64,000 bases of DNA. Origin: Pontibacter rufus. GTDB taxonomy: Bacteria > Bacteroidota > Bacteroidia > Cytophagales > Hymenobacteraceae. A program made the position numbers and the translations under genes. Under the pieces are notes generated by a model, which made no database searches, was not told the DNA's origin, and was given only the letters and a program-made list of their open reading frames with translations. Positions 43,776-53,063 of the stretch are shown here, in pieces (positions within the stretch are counted from its first letter, which is position 1; every line of letters begins with the position of its first letter). Location: the NCBI RefSeq assembly GCF_015694705.1, contig NZ_JADQDR010000007.1, positions 124,001 to 188,000 on the forward strand, given 5' to 3'.

Positions 43776-43783
43776 TATATTTG
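43776..43783 (+). promoter_or_regulatory. Putative -7 box for the DUF2167 gene
   Basis: TATATTTG matches TAnnTTTG and lies 49 bp before the ATG at 43833 in an AT-rich leader. Confidence 0.4.
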
Positions 43784-43832
43784 ATTTTCATTATATATAC
43801 CTGCCGGAGAAACCTTATACCTTCTTATATTT

Positions 43833-44741
43833 ATGAAACACCTTTACTTTTTGTTCTTTGCTTTTCTTGCTACCACGGCTGCTTTTGCGCAGGAAACTGA
43901 TTCGCTGCAGCTGGAAATGCAGCAGATAGAAAGCAGTATGAAATATCAGCATGGCGAAATAAGCCTGCGCGACGGCATTGCTAAAATTACGGTTCCCGAA
44001 GGCTTCAAATACCTGGATGCGGAACAGGCCGAGTATGTGCTGACCGACTTGTGGGGAAACCCGAAAAGCGGGACAAGCTTGGGTATGCTTATCCCGGAGC
44101 AGTATGGCGTGCTGGATTCCAGCTCCTGGGTTTTCAATATCGAGTATGATGAAATTGGTTATGTAAAAGACGATGACGCCGGGGAAATTGACTATGCTGA
44201 CCTGCTGAAAACCATGCAGTCAGAAACCCTGGAGGAAAACCCGGCACGCCAGAAAGAGGGCTACGAACCAATTTACCTGATAGGCTGGGCATCAAAGCCA
44301 TACTATGACAAAGAGCGTAAAATCCTGCATTGGGCTAAAGAGATACAGTTTGGAGAAACCGAAGGAAATAATACCCTGAATTACAATGTGCGCCTGCTGG
44401 GCAGAAAAGGCGTGCTGGTGCTGAACGCCATTGCCGGCATGAGCAGCCTGCCGGATGTAAAGCAGAACATCAACCTGGTAACCAATAGCGTTGCTTTTGA
44501 GAAAGGCCACAGCTATTTCGACTTTAACCCCGAAGTGGACGATGTTGCTGCCTGGACTATCGGTGGCCTAGTGGCAGGAAAAATACTGGCCAAAGCCGGC
44601 TTCTTTGTTGTACTGCTTAAGTTCTGGAAAGTAATCGGCTTAGCCATTGTTGCTGCCGGTTCTACAGTTGTCAAGTGGTTTAAGCGCCGGAAAGCAAACA
44701 CCATCTACGAAGGTCCTAATCATCCTGAAACGACAGCTTAA
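43833..44741 (+). CDS. DUF2167 membrane protein
   Basis: A 302-residue protein. A signal peptide is followed by a coiled stretch, then the DUF2167 core (GIAKITVPEGFKYLDAEQAE; WVFNIEYDEIGYVKDDDAGE). Two hydrophobic segments lie near the C-terminus (AAWTIGGLVAGKILAKAGFF and VIGLAIVAAGSTVVKWF), then a basic tail. It should sit in the inner membrane with a large periplasmic part. The molecular role of DUF2167 is unknown. It is monocistronic, between two terminators. Confidence 0.88.
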   Translation: MKHLYFLFFAFLATTAAFAQETDSLQLEMQQIESSMKYQHGEISLRDGIAKITVPEGFKYLDAEQAEYVLTDLWGNPKSGTSLGMLIPEQYGVLDSSSWVFNIEYDEIGYVKDDDAGEIDYADLLKTMQSETLEENPARQKEGYEPIYLIGWASKPYYDKERKILHWAKEIQFGETEGNNTLNYNVRLLGRKGVLVLNAIAGMSSLPDVKQNINLVTNSVAFEKGHSYFDFNPEVDDVAAWTIGGLVAGKILAKAGFFVVLLKFWKVIGLAIVAAGSTVVKWFKRRKANTIYEGPNHPETTA

Positions 44742-44764
44742 TTTTATCTTTAAGTATAAACAGT

Positions 44765-44799
44765 AAAAGGCGCTACCTGCAAATCAGGTAGCGCCTTTT
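44765..44799 (+). terminator. Terminator of the DUF2167 gene
   Basis: A 15-bp perfect stem AAAAGGCGCTACCTG with loop CAAAT and complement ending in TTTT. It probably also serves the convergent beta-barrel gene. Confidence 0.93.
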
Positions 44800-44849
44800 A
44801 TGTATTGTGGCCGGCCTTATAAATCCTCGAAACCTACACAAAGTATCTT

Positions 44850-45584
44850 TTAGAAGGTATAGCCGAGAGAAGCTTTTACAACGCGGTTATAGGTGTCGAA
44901 ATTGCCGTTGCTATCAATGGTGCTGAGGCCGTAATCGTAGCCGGCGCTAATATTGAAGCCGCTCGTAAACCGATAGCCCAGTCCGCCCGTTACTGCCACA
45001 TCCACATCCCGGAAGCCGCTGTTCATGTCCCATTCGCGGTTTAGGGCATTAAAACCAAGGGCGCCTGCTTCTGCCTTCACCTTGTTAGAAACAAGATACG
45101 ATACCTGCGGCCCGACAAAGAAGTTAAACCCTTCGCCTACGTATACCCGGGCCAGCACCGGCACATCAATATACTCGGCTTTGTTGGTTACGGTAAGGTT
45201 GGCATTCAGAAAATCGCTCCCTTCCAGGGGCAGTTTGCCGGTCAGTTTAGTTCCTTTCTGCGAGTATTGCAGCCCGGGCTCAATTTCAAATCCCGGAATG
45301 ACGGGTATGCTTACATAAGCGCCCACATGGAAGCCCTCGCGCATCTTTCTGCTCGCCGAGCCATCCGTTAAATCAAGTAAATCCTGTGCGCTGTTCACCG
45401 ATTCTCCCTCCCACTGCGCCAGATTTCCGCCAACCCGCACGCCGAAGCGTACCGGGCTAACCTGATTGCCGGTTCTGCTATAAGTTTGCGGCTGTTTGCC
45501 GTATCTGTTCTGTATCTGCTGCGCATTCACCTGTGTGGCAATAAGGCCTAACACAATGGCGATAAGTAAAAATGTCTTCTTCAT
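44850..45584 (-). CDS. Outer-membrane beta-barrel protein (PorT-like)
   Basis: A 244-residue protein with a signal peptide (MKKTFLLIAIVLGLIATQVN) and alternating strands ending in an aromatic C-terminus (RVVKASLGYTF), typical of outer-membrane barrels. Segments such as VRFGVRVGGNLAQWEGE and GFEIEPGLQYSQKGTKL match the PorT-like family of small Bacteroidota barrels. The function is not known. Confidence 0.85.
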   Translation of the reverse strand: MKKTFLLIAIVLGLIATQVNAQQIQNRYGKQPQTYSRTGNQVSPVRFGVRVGGNLAQWEGESVNSAQDLLDLTDGSASRKMREGFHVGAYVSIPVIPGFEIEPGLQYSQKGTKLTGKLPLEGSDFLNANLTVTNKAEYIDVPVLARVYVGEGFNFFVGPQVSYLVSNKVKAEAGALGFNALNREWDMNSGFRDVDVAVTGGLGYRFTSGFNISAGYDYGLSTIDSNGNFDTYNRVVKASLGYTF

Positions 45585-45787
45585 GATTTCCTCCTTTTAA
45601 GTTTCTGAAATAGAAAGCTGCGCTGCTCGTTTGGCTGAATGTAAAAACCGTGCCACGTTATTTCAACTAGTTCTGTAAATTTTCATACATGTATTTACAA
45701 GACTGATTATCAGAATTGTACCCTGTGAAAATATATTCTCAGGCACTCCGGTAGTATACCTTTGCTCTTTCCGGATGCATAAATGCT

Positions 45788-45795
45788 TACCTTTG
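45788..45795 (+). promoter_or_regulatory. Putative -7 box for the nucleoid-protein gene
   Basis: TACCTTTG (TAnnTTTG) lies 24 bp before the ATG at 45820. A TTTG further upstream could be the -33 element, but the spacing is somewhat long (about 23 bp). Confidence 0.45.
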
Positions 45796-45819
45796 CAGCC
45801 GTAATAAATACAAGCAGAA

Positions 45820-46869
45820 ATGAGCGAGAAAACACAGGTGCGCCTGAAGCAGGTGGCGGTGCACCGCGTTGGCAACAAGGCAAAAGATGAGGGCGTGCTG
45901 GTATCCAGGGAACTGGTGGACGTACGGGAGGAACAGCTCTCCGACTTGCTGCTCACTTATTTTCTGTCGCCGTTTAAGCAGGAGGAGTTTTTCCGGTTTA
46001 CCCATACTTCCGACCTGGCCCTGAACGAGATGTTTGCCTATGCTGCGCTGATGTTTGCGGAGCCGGAGAAATTTCATACTTATTCGGTACACATCCTGAA
46101 CCACCTGTATGAGCAGTCGGATCATCCCAAGGTAAAAAGCGGTGAATTGTACGTGGTATACTTCTCGGGCTGTGTGATGGCGGATGCTATAGTAGATGCC
46201 ATTGGCATTTTTAAATCGGAGAACAAAGACACCTTTCTCACCTTCCGCGACGAGGCTGACGACCTGCGCGTGGACTACCAGTTCGGGGTAAACCTGAAAG
46301 GCGTGGACAAAGGCTGTATGATTTTTAACGTGGAGGCGGAAGATGGTTTCCGGGTAAAGCTGGTGGATGCCAACAGCACCGATGCCGTGTTCTGGAAAGA
46401 GGATTTCCTGAACGTAGCCGAACTCAAAGACACCAACTTCAACACCAAAACCGCGCTGAACCTCTGTAAGGATTTCTCGGAAGAAGTGTTTGCCCGAACC
46501 GAAAGCAAAAAAGCGCAGGTAGAATTCATCAGCCGCTCCGTGGACTATTTCTCTAAAAGCGACACTTTTGATTTAGAGGAATTCACAAGCAGCGTGATTG
46601 ACGAGCCGGAAACAAAAGAACGCTTCAAAAACTACAGCCAGGCATTTGCCGAAGAGCGCGACATCGAGGGATTTACCGACTTCGCCATCAACAAAAACAC
46701 CGTACGCAACATGAAGCGCAAGTTCCGCAATTTCATCAAACTCGACACGCAGATAGAAATCAAGTTCAGTGGCCATAACCCCGAGCAAAGTGAACAGTAT
46801 GTAGAGCGGGGCTTCGACAAAGAACGCGGTATGCACTTTTACAAAGTATACTTTCACAACGAAAGCTAA
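45820..46869 (+). CDS. Nucleoid-associated protein (NdpA/YejK family)
   Basis: A 349-residue protein with the family pattern: VHRVGNKAKDEGVLVSRELV near the N-terminus, SGELYVVYFSGCVMADAIVD in the middle and FKLDTQIEIKF-type strands (FIKLDTQIEIKFSGHNPEQ) near the C-terminus. E. coli YejK is nucleoid-associated, with an unclear function. It stands alone, with no terminator of its own recognised. Confidence 0.85.
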   Translation: MSEKTQVRLKQVAVHRVGNKAKDEGVLVSRELVDVREEQLSDLLLTYFLSPFKQEEFFRFTHTSDLALNEMFAYAALMFAEPEKFHTYSVHILNHLYEQSDHPKVKSGELYVVYFSGCVMADAIVDAIGIFKSENKDTFLTFRDEADDLRVDYQFGVNLKGVDKGCMIFNVEAEDGFRVKLVDANSTDAVFWKEDFLNVAELKDTNFNTKTALNLCKDFSEEVFARTESKKAQVEFISRSVDYFSKSDTFDLEEFTSSVIDEPETKERFKNYSQAFAEERDIEGFTDFAINKNTVRNMKRKFRNFIKLDTQIEIKFSGHNPEQSEQYVERGFDKERGMHFYKVYFHNES

Positions 46870-46986
46870 CGCTACCCGCCCGAAACTATACGTTTGATGC
46901 CTTTGTTAACAAGACCTTGTCCAAAAGTATAAATCAGGAACGATAATTGTTCCTTACATTAAATTGAATACCAAATTACCCGAATT

Positions 46987-47427
46987 ATGAAGCAAGCAGC
47001 TTTTGCCATACTTATTGCTCTTTTCACTTCTGCCGCCTTTGCCCAGGGAGCCGGTAAACAAGCCGCCAAAGCCACTGCCCAGCAGGCGGAGCCGGATATT
47101 ACGCAACGCGCCCGTGCCATTACGGACAGCATGGTGAAAAGCCTCCATCTGAATGCAGAGCAGGCCAAAAAGATACAATCCATCAACCTAACCAGTATGC
47201 AAAGCGCAGAGGCTGCCAAAGAAAAGTATAAAGCCCACCCGCGCAAAATGGTTGCCCAGATGGATATCATCAACGAGACACGCCTTTCACAGATAAAGGA
47301 TGCTCTGACGCCGCAGCAGTTCCAGCAGTACCAACAAAGGCGCGAAGAAAAGATGGGTGTGCCCCAGGAGGCGCAGAGCAACCCTGAAGCGCGGCAGCGT
47401 AGCCCACTGAACCAGGAAAGCTACTAA
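46987..47427 (+). CDS. Small secreted Spy/CpxP-like helical protein
   Basis: A 146-residue exported protein with a signal peptide (MKQAAFAILIALFTSAAFAQ). The mature part is helical with LHLNAEQAKKIQSINLTSMQ and, later, IKDALTPQQFQQYQQRREEK; the LTPQQ element echoes the LTxxQ repeats of Spy/CpxP-like periplasmic chaperones. It may act as a periplasmic stress chaperone; this is inference from the motif. Confidence 0.65.
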   Translation: MKQAAFAILIALFTSAAFAQGAGKQAAKATAQQAEPDITQRARAITDSMVKSLHLNAEQAKKIQSINLTSMQSAEAAKEKYKAHPRKMVAQMDIINETRLSQIKDALTPQQFQQYQQRREEKMGVPQEAQSNPEARQRSPLNQESY

Positions 47428-47475
47428 CAGAATATACTCTGCCATACCTCACAGCAGCCTTTATACTTGTGCAGA

Positions 47476-47493
47476 GACGCAATATTTTGCGTC
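47476..47493. repeat. Short palindrome GACGCAA-TATT-TTGCGTC
   Basis: A 7-bp stem with 4-nt loop in the spacer between the Spy-like gene and the 63-residue gene. Similar GACGCAATATTTTGCGTC strings occur as scattered repeats in many bacterial genomes; only one copy is in this window. Confidence 0.5.
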
Positions 47494-47660
47494 CTCGCGC
47501 GCGCTACGGCATCAGAGTTGTCAGCCCGGTGACGGCAAAAGCCAGGAGCTATAAAGCAGGTGATGTACCCTTACCAGTGCACGGCAAAGCTAAATACTGT
47601 TACCGGAGGCTAAACGCTAACCGAAAAGGAAAAGATTAAGCCCGCTTGCCGGCCGTTTTG

Positions 47661-47668
47661 TATTTTTG
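47661..47668 (+). promoter_or_regulatory. Putative -7 box for the 63-residue gene
   Basis: TATTTTTG fits TAnnTTTG and lies 16 bp before the ATG at 47685, which argues against the longer frame starting at TTG 47646. Confidence 0.45.
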
Positions 47669-47684
47669 TAAAAACCAGCTTATC

Positions 47685-47876
47685 ATGCGTATCAGGAAAA
47701 AGGTAAAGGCAACGCTTCCGCAACAAGGCTCCCGCTTTGCTGCCTTAGATCAGTTCGTGAAAGCCGCCGAAAAGGAGGACTGGTCGGAGCAGGAAATTCA
47801 GTTTGTCATAAATGAAGTAGTGGATGCCCGGGACGACAAGGAAGGCTTCGAAATCCTGAAAGATTACAGTAGCTAA
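47685..47876 (+). CDS. Small hypothetical protein, 63 residues
   Basis: Starts [20 protein letters not shown], then helical acidic sequence ([20 protein letters not shown], then [20 protein letters not shown]). I do not recognise the family. The start is chosen because a TAnnTTTG box overlaps the region before it. A basic N-terminus with an acidic remainder suggests a small soluble protein. Confidence 0.6.
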   Translation: MRIRKKVKATLPQQGSRFAALDQFVKAAEKEDWSEQEIQFVINEVVDARDDKEGFEILKDYSS

Positions 47877-47959
47877 ACCGACACAGGTATAACCTCAGGA
47901 TTATACTTTCACTTAAAGCACCAGTAGTAAGCTTTAGATACGCTATTTTGCCTCAGGGC

Positions 47960-48511
47960 TCATGCCAGCGGTTGCAATTGTAGTTCATCCTGATGCGCTT
48001 GCAGCACCTTTATAATAAAAGCGATGTGCTCGTTCAGGTCCACGCCGAATAACGCTGCACCTTGCCGTACTTCCTCGCGATCGACAGAAGCGGCAAAGCT
48101 TTTCTGCCCCAGCTTCTTCACCACCGATTTTACTTCCAGCCCATCCAGGCGCTGAGGCCGCACCTGGGCGCAGGCTACCACAAAGCCGGTCAGCTCATCA
48201 CAGGCCAGCAGGGCCTTATCCAGCGTTGTTTCGTAGGGAACGCCCCAGTGCGTATAGTGTGCTGAGACGGCATGTGCTACCTCCTGCTCCCCACGCTCGC
48301 GCAACAGCTGCACAATCACGTTCGGGTGCTGATCGGGGTAAGCCTGATAATCGGCATCATGCAACAGACCGGCCAGGGCCCATTTGTGTTCGTCTTCTCC
48401 CAACTTGCGGGCATAAGCTGTCATTACCAGCTCCACGGTGCGTGCGTGGCGCAACAGGCTGTCGCTTGTCGTCATGCGATGCAGTATTTCCAGCGCTTCT
48501 TCGTGAGTCAT
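47960..48511 (-). CDS. HD-domain hydrolase
   Basis: A 183-residue HD-superfamily protein. The metal motifs are LRHARTVELVMTAYARKLGE (His), WALAGLLHDADYQAYPDQHP (His-Asp) and LDKALLACDELTGFVVACAQ (Asp). Members hydrolyse phosphomonoesters, nucleotides or cyclic nucleotides; the substrate is not predictable. It is cytoplasmic. Confidence 0.88.
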   Translation of the reverse strand: MTHEEALEILHRMTTSDSLLRHARTVELVMTAYARKLGEDEHKWALAGLLHDADYQAYPDQHPNVIVQLLRERGEQEVAHAVSAHYTHWGVPYETTLDKALLACDELTGFVVACAQVRPQRLDGLEVKSVVKKLGQKSFAASVDREEVRQGAALFGVDLNEHIAFIIKVLQAHQDELQLQPLA

Positions 48512-48675
48512 AGATTCTCAGAAATGTTTTAAGATAGCCGGACAAAAGCAGGCAGAAAGCAGGCCAAGTATAAAACAGCAGCAAGGAGATCTTATACTAT
48601 AACCAGGCTTCCACGACTGTTGCCGGCTTGTTCAGCGTCTAAAATACAGCTTTGGCGGCTACCGGCAAAACTATT

Positions 48676-49521
48676 TTATACTTCAGGATGCTGCTGCTTT
48701 TCAGGTGGATGTTCCGGCGGCAGGTGCTGCAGAACAGCCTGCAGTTCAGACCGAAGCAGCTTTATTTCCACTTCCAGCGCGTGTACCTGTTTGGCGCCCA
48801 CTACTTCCGACTCATTGCTGTCAGCATCCCGATCGATAAAGAAGGTAGCCAGCGTAGCGGTAAAGTAGCCGAACACCGCAAAGCCGTAGAGCGCTAGCAG
48901 CAGGCACAGCATCCGCCCTTCGGCGGTTACCGGAAAGTAGTCACTACCGATGGAAGTGAGCAGCATTACCGTCCACCACAGTGCGTCTCCGTAAGTTGTC
49001 AGTCCTTCTTTGTTCTCAAAGGCATACATGCCCGCCGACCCGGCCAGCACCACCACCAGCGTGATAGCCATTACGTAGCCAAAAGCGCGGCGCTGCATAG
49101 ACTTGCCGAGGCTGCGCATGCCCCTGTTGATGGAGCCAACCACCTTTACCAGCCGCAGGCCGCGCACGGCCCGCACCGAGCGCATCACCCGGAAGACCCG
49201 CGTAATGCGGAATATCCGTAGCGCCGGTATCACCAGCGAAATGGTCGTCAGTACATTTTTCTTGAGAAACGGGAGCTTGTGTGGGGCAAGTATAAATTTG
49301 AGGAGGAAATCAAGTATAAAAATAACCCAGATAATGTTGCTGCATAGTTCGAGCAGGGGCGAGAGTCCCCGTATCAGTTCCAAAACCAGTAACAGCAGCC
49401 AGATAAAGCCAAGCACCACCATCGGCCCCTCCAGCGCGTCTTCTATACGGTGCAGCAGCTGGTAGCGCTCCCGGGTCAGTTGTTCGTTTACAGCCTTCTG
49501 CCGCTGTTTCTGATCCGCCAT
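48676..49521 (-). CDS. Voltage-sensor ion channel (ion transporter family)
   Basis: A 281-residue channel subunit. S1-S3 hydrophobic helices are followed by an S4 with regularly spaced arginines (LRIFRITRVFRVMRSVRAVR). The pore has LWWTVMLLTSIGSDYFPVTA in place of the potassium signature TVGYGD, then S6 (LLLALYGFAVFGYFTATLAT) and a C-terminal coiled coil. The IGSDY filter is usual for this bacterial family, whose ion selectivity is not well established. It works as a tetramer in the inner membrane. Confidence 0.88.
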   Translation of the reverse strand: MADQKQRQKAVNEQLTRERYQLLHRIEDALEGPMVVLGFIWLLLLVLELIRGLSPLLELCSNIIWVIFILDFLLKFILAPHKLPFLKKNVLTTISLVIPALRIFRITRVFRVMRSVRAVRGLRLVKVVGSINRGMRSLGKSMQRRAFGYVMAITLVVVLAGSAGMYAFENKEGLTTYGDALWWTVMLLTSIGSDYFPVTAEGRMLCLLLALYGFAVFGYFTATLATFFIDRDADSNESEVVGAKQVHALEVEIKLLRSELQAVLQHLPPEHPPEKQQHPEV

Positions 49522-49612
49522 AAGTATAATTCAGATTTAAAAGGCAATTTTGTTTTATTGCCTTAAGTACGGCTTGGGCGGGCGGTTCGTTTGGTTACAG
49601 CCGAAAGCGCAT

Positions 49613-50113
49613 CTATAGTTTGGCCACCTGCACTTCGTCCCAGAAGCCCATGATGCGGTCTTTGCGGCCTACCAGTATGTCGACGCGGTTGTGGATGCGG
49701 CGGTTCATGACATCGCGTACGATGTACAGGCCATCCATTTCTTCAGAAATGCCTGTCACCAGCAGCGAATCGCCGTAGTTTATTTCGCCGCCCCAACGGC
49801 TGTGCAAATCACGCGATACGGCAATCCACCGTTGTTTTCCGGGATCATGCTTATTGATGCGGGAACCGTCGGCAGTGGTATAAGGCGTGGCATCGGTCTG
49901 GTTTGGCTCGGGGTAGTAAACAGAGGCCGAAACGGTGAAGGTCGGCGGCGCGGGCTCCGTCTTTATCTTGGCCTCGGCGGAATCTACAGAAGGCAGGATT
50001 AACAGGTGTTTTTCAGTTTTTGGCGTTGTGGACTCCGCATTAACAAAGGAAAATTCTTCAGCAAAAGCTATCATAACAGAGAGAGCAGCTGCCAGCAGTT
50101 TGTACCTAAACAT
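49613..50113 (-). CDS. Secreted 3D/RlpA-like barrel protein
   Basis: A 166-residue protein with an N-terminal signal segment. The core has SASVYYPEPNQTDATPYTTA, ADGSRINKHDP, WIAVSRDLHSRWGGEINYGD and IVRDVMNRRIHNRVDILVGR, in the order of the 3D (Asp-Asp-Asp) or double-psi beta-barrel group related to lytic transglycosylases. The catalytic acid is not certain: VRDVMNRR holds one Asp and VDILV another. It may cut or bind peptidoglycan. The ion-channel gene lies downstream on the same strand. Confidence 0.65.
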   Translation of the reverse strand: MFRYKLLAAALSVMIAFAEEFSFVNAESTTPKTEKHLLILPSVDSAEAKIKTEPAPPTFTVSASVYYPEPNQTDATPYTTADGSRINKHDPGKQRWIAVSRDLHSRWGGEINYGDSLLVTGISEEMDGLYIVRDVMNRRIHNRVDILVGRKDRIMGFWDEVQVAKL

Positions 50114-50626
50114 ATACTTCTATTTCGTGAAACATCGATTTCGAATGATAAACACGCTTAAACGACAGTCTCCCGGAATGGTTGTAAATATTGTTTAATC
50201 AGGCTTTAAATGCACTATTTTAGGCTAATTGCCAACATTGTGATTATTTATATATTTTATTAAACTGATTGATTGTTAAAAAATATAAAAATGAGGGGTG
50301 CCGCAGGCGGGGTGGTTTGCCTTATCAAAGAGAAAAGTAAGGCCTGGCCGGCGAGGCGAAAAGCCAGCACATAGCTTTGAAATTAAAGCTCTCAGAAAAG
50401 CATGCAGAAATCCTTACAAGTAAGTTGTCTGTGTAATTATAAGTATGAAAGGAAGTTTAAATCAAGTATAAGTCATAGCTTCACCATGATGTTTATACTT
50501 CAGGTCTTTTGTCCTTTGTCATACTTTCTTTCTCCCTATACTTAGCTTAAAAGTATACAAAGAAAAGAATTCTACCCAGCCAGGCCGTTCCTTATGCTCC
50601 ATAAGCCCTGTTTTATAATTCCTGCT
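50114..50626. other. Intergenic region
   Basis: About 510 bp between two minus-strand genes. A GC-rich patch (about 50290-50400) interrupts otherwise AT-rich sequence; TTTATACTT occurs near 50494. No credible gene; the GC patch may be a dispersed repeat or structured RNA. Confidence 0.45.
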
Positions 50627-51535
50627 TTACTTGTTAACTTCCAGTACATCCCTGTCCCATTTTGCTAAGTCTGCGGCTGCATCGTAGGTGCTGTGCAAAA
50701 AATCAAGCAATGTTTCCTCGGGGTTTTCAGCTTGTTGCACTGCTTCATAAGGTAAAATAAATTCTCCTAGTTGTTGATGATAATAAGCCTGAGAAGGTTT
50801 GACAGGGGCATCTTTAAATCCATTGGGTTCCGGGTAAATATAGGAATAGAAGGCAGCATAGGGAAGTGCTTCGCTTCCCGGCCAGAAGCCAGCGCTGCTA
50901 ACTTCCTGGGAATAGGCTTCTTCGGCTACCCAGTCCGGCAAATTAGGTACTCCGCCAGGATGTTTTGGGGCTTTGCGCCCAGAAAAGCGTGATACGGCAA
51001 GGTCTGAAGCACCCCAGAAAAAGTGGACAGGACTGCATTTACCTTTGAATTCAGCACGAAACCGGGTAAAAACATCCTGGGTATTAAGCAGGGCCCGATG
51101 AAAGTTCCCAATCTCCTTCACATCATAGCTGCGATGTATCTCATCCTGATAGAAAGGAATGGCATTTTCAATCTCATTAGGAATGGGATTAATTTTTACC
51201 TGTATTTTTAATTCAGCAAGCAGCTTATGTATATTCCTGTAAAAATCAGCAACAGAAATGCCTCTAAGTTCAAATTGCCGGATTTCTCCCGAATCGGTTA
51301 TTATCTTTAACTGGTGGTTGATGAAGTCAAAGTCAATCTGGAAATGTTGATTTCCATCCTGCATTTCTGATGTGGTCAGCCCGGTTGGTGTAACTCGTAG
51401 CGTTACATGCCAGGCATGATTAATCCACGGAAGTTTGTCAATTTTAATTTTGCCTACAACCTGCATCCATAACAGCAAGGTTTTATAAGTCTCTTTTTCA
51501 TGCTCGTAAGAAAGTTTGGGCCAGTTAGGTTTCAT
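50627..51535 (-). CDS. DUF5996 protein
   Basis: From ATG 51535 the protein is 302 residues (a frame 14 codons longer exists but lacks family sequence). The pattern WPKLSYEHEKETYKTLLLWM near the start, then INHAWHVTLRVTPTGLTTSE and SPVHFFWGASDLAVSRFSGR, is that of DUF5996, a family without known activity. The second half is rich in Pro, Trp and aromatics. It is probably co-transcribed with the FMN reductase upstream (42 bp apart). Confidence 0.82.
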   Translation of the reverse strand: MKPNWPKLSYEHEKETYKTLLLWMQVVGKIKIDKLPWINHAWHVTLRVTPTGLTTSEMQDGNQHFQIDFDFINHQLKIITDSGEIRQFELRGISVADFYRNIHKLLAELKIQVKINPIPNEIENAIPFYQDEIHRSYDVKEIGNFHRALLNTQDVFTRFRAEFKGKCSPVHFFWGASDLAVSRFSGRKAPKHPGGVPNLPDWVAEEAYSQEVSSAGFWPGSEALPYAAFYSYIYPEPNGFKDAPVKPSQAYYHQQLGEFILPYEAVQQAENPEETLLDFLHSTYDAAADLAKWDRDVLEVNK

Positions 51536-51576
51536 AACAAGGAGTCTTTTATGATATGTATAATGTTTATTAATCA

Positions 51577-52146
51577 CTAAACCTGCCTGGCATCCTGTTC
51601 TTTAGATTGATATACGATTTCTGCCAAAGCAACGAAAGCGTCCAGAAACTTATTCATCCGCTGTCCATAGCTTTCATCAGTAAGTTGCTGATTGGTGAAT
51701 AATTTTTGTACCTGTGGCGTAATCAGAAATTCGGGAGCTACAATTCCGTTTAACTTCAGTACGTAATGCTGAAGGTTTTTTAAGGCATTTATTCCTCCCA
51801 ATACACCTGACGAAACAGTTACAATCCCAAAAACTTTATGAGCGTACTCTTTATAAAAATAATCCATGGTGTTTTTCAGGGCACCAGAAAAACTGCCATT
51901 ATGTTCAGGCGAAACAATGATAAAAGCGTCCGTATGGTCGAGCTTATTTTTTAACTGTTTAAGTATCTCACCCGGGGCGGGATGCTTATCATAAGTATAG
52001 TCCAACAGAGGCAGATTTAATTCTTTCACATCAAAAAGCCAGTTCCGGATATTTAATTTATCTAAACTGTTTTTCACTTCCACCGCCACTTGATGAGATT
52101 GCCTTTCAGGTCTTGCACTTCCGGATATAACTGCGATATTCATCAT
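51577..52146 (-). CDS. NADPH-dependent FMN reductase
   Basis: A 189-residue flavodoxin-fold protein. The FMN phosphate loop is VISGSARPERQSHQVAVEV (residues 5-23) and the isoalloxazine loop is SPEHNGSFSGALKNTMDYFY. It reduces FMN, quinones or azo and nitro compounds with NAD(P)H. The DUF5996 gene follows in the same direction. Confidence 0.92.
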   Translation of the reverse strand: MMNIAVISGSARPERQSHQVAVEVKNSLDKLNIRNWLFDVKELNLPLLDYTYDKHPAPGEILKQLKNKLDHTDAFIIVSPEHNGSFSGALKNTMDYFYKEYAHKVFGIVTVSSGVLGGINALKNLQHYVLKLNGIVAPEFLITPQVQKLFTNQQLTDESYGQRMNKFLDAFVALAEIVYQSKEQDARQV

Positions 52147-52308
52147 TTCTTACTTTTTAATGACCTGGTGTTTAGTATGCTTTATTGGGATACAACTGCA
52201 GTTAACCCATTTTGAAAAGGAACTCTTTTTATTTTAGTTAACGAGCGTTTTATGATTAGAAAGTGTGCGTTTGAGGTTCTAATGAGCAATGTTCCTGTAA
52301 ATTGTAAG

Positions 52309-53052
52309 TCAGGCCTTGCCGGAGGACTTACTTCCACGGACATATTTGTCGTACACAATGTATCCAATAAAGAGCGCCAGGCTGACAACTGATACCCAGA
52401 TCAAGCCGGTTTTCAGGCGCTCGTTATTTTCACCGAGCCAAGCCAGCAATATCGTAAGCGGCACAATGCCCGCCATGGTAGCGCCAATAAAGCGCCAGTA
52501 GCCCATTTCGGCCAGGCCTGCCACAAAGCTCACCGCATCGTTTGACAGGAAAGGCGAAATACGGGCAATAACGACAGCCCACAAGCCATACTTATCTACG
52601 AAATCCGTTACTTTTTTCTCTGCTTTGTGCCCGATGAGTTTTGTAATCCCCGCCTGCCCCACGCTTCGCCCTATAAAATAACCTGCCGTAGAAGCTACCA
52701 GTACGGCCACAACAGCTATAACAGATCCCCAGATCGGGCCATAGGCAATAATGGCTACCAGCATCAGCAGCACCACGTTTATCACCAGCAGAAACATCTG
52801 CGCCACCATCGCCAGCACGATGTAAACCGGTCCCCAATATCCAAACTGGCTTACCCAGCCCGAAATGCGCTGCTCGTCTCCGCTGGTCAGCACCTGCCAT
52901 GCTTCGTTTACTCCCGCCTGAAAACCCGGAAAGATAAAATAAGCTGCCACCAGGCCCCCGATAAGTATGGCAGTGCCAATTAAGGGCCATTTGCTTTCTT
53001 TGGTTTGCTGCCTGTGCTGTTCAGTAGTAGTAGTTGCCTGCTTATCTGCCAT
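52309..53052 (-). CDS. TVP38/TMEM64 (DedA-like) membrane protein
   Basis: A 247-residue protein with about five hydrophobic segments. The family core has YFIGRSVGQAGITKLIGHK and VDKYGLWAVVIARISPFLSN (the conserved Arg/Pro segment) followed by DAVSFVAGLAEMGYWRFIGA. Members are lipid scramblase-like or transport-related inner-membrane proteins. It lies 11 bp after the end of the rhomboid frame on the same strand. Confidence 0.9.
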   Translation of the reverse strand: MADKQATTTTEQHRQQTKESKWPLIGTAILIGGLVAAYFIFPGFQAGVNEAWQVLTSGDEQRISGWVSQFGYWGPVYIVLAMVAQMFLLVINVVLLMLVAIIAYGPIWGSVIAVVAVLVASTAGYFIGRSVGQAGITKLIGHKAEKKVTDFVDKYGLWAVVIARISPFLSNDAVSFVAGLAEMGYWRFIGATMAGIVPLTILLAWLGENNERLKTGLIWVSVVSLALFIGYIVYDKYVRGSKSSGKA

Positions 53053-53063
53053 GTTGCTTTTGT

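Noticed and set aside
47646..47684. Longer start for the small 63-residue protein
   Set aside because: A TAnnTTTG promoter box lies within this stretch, so it is probably not translated.
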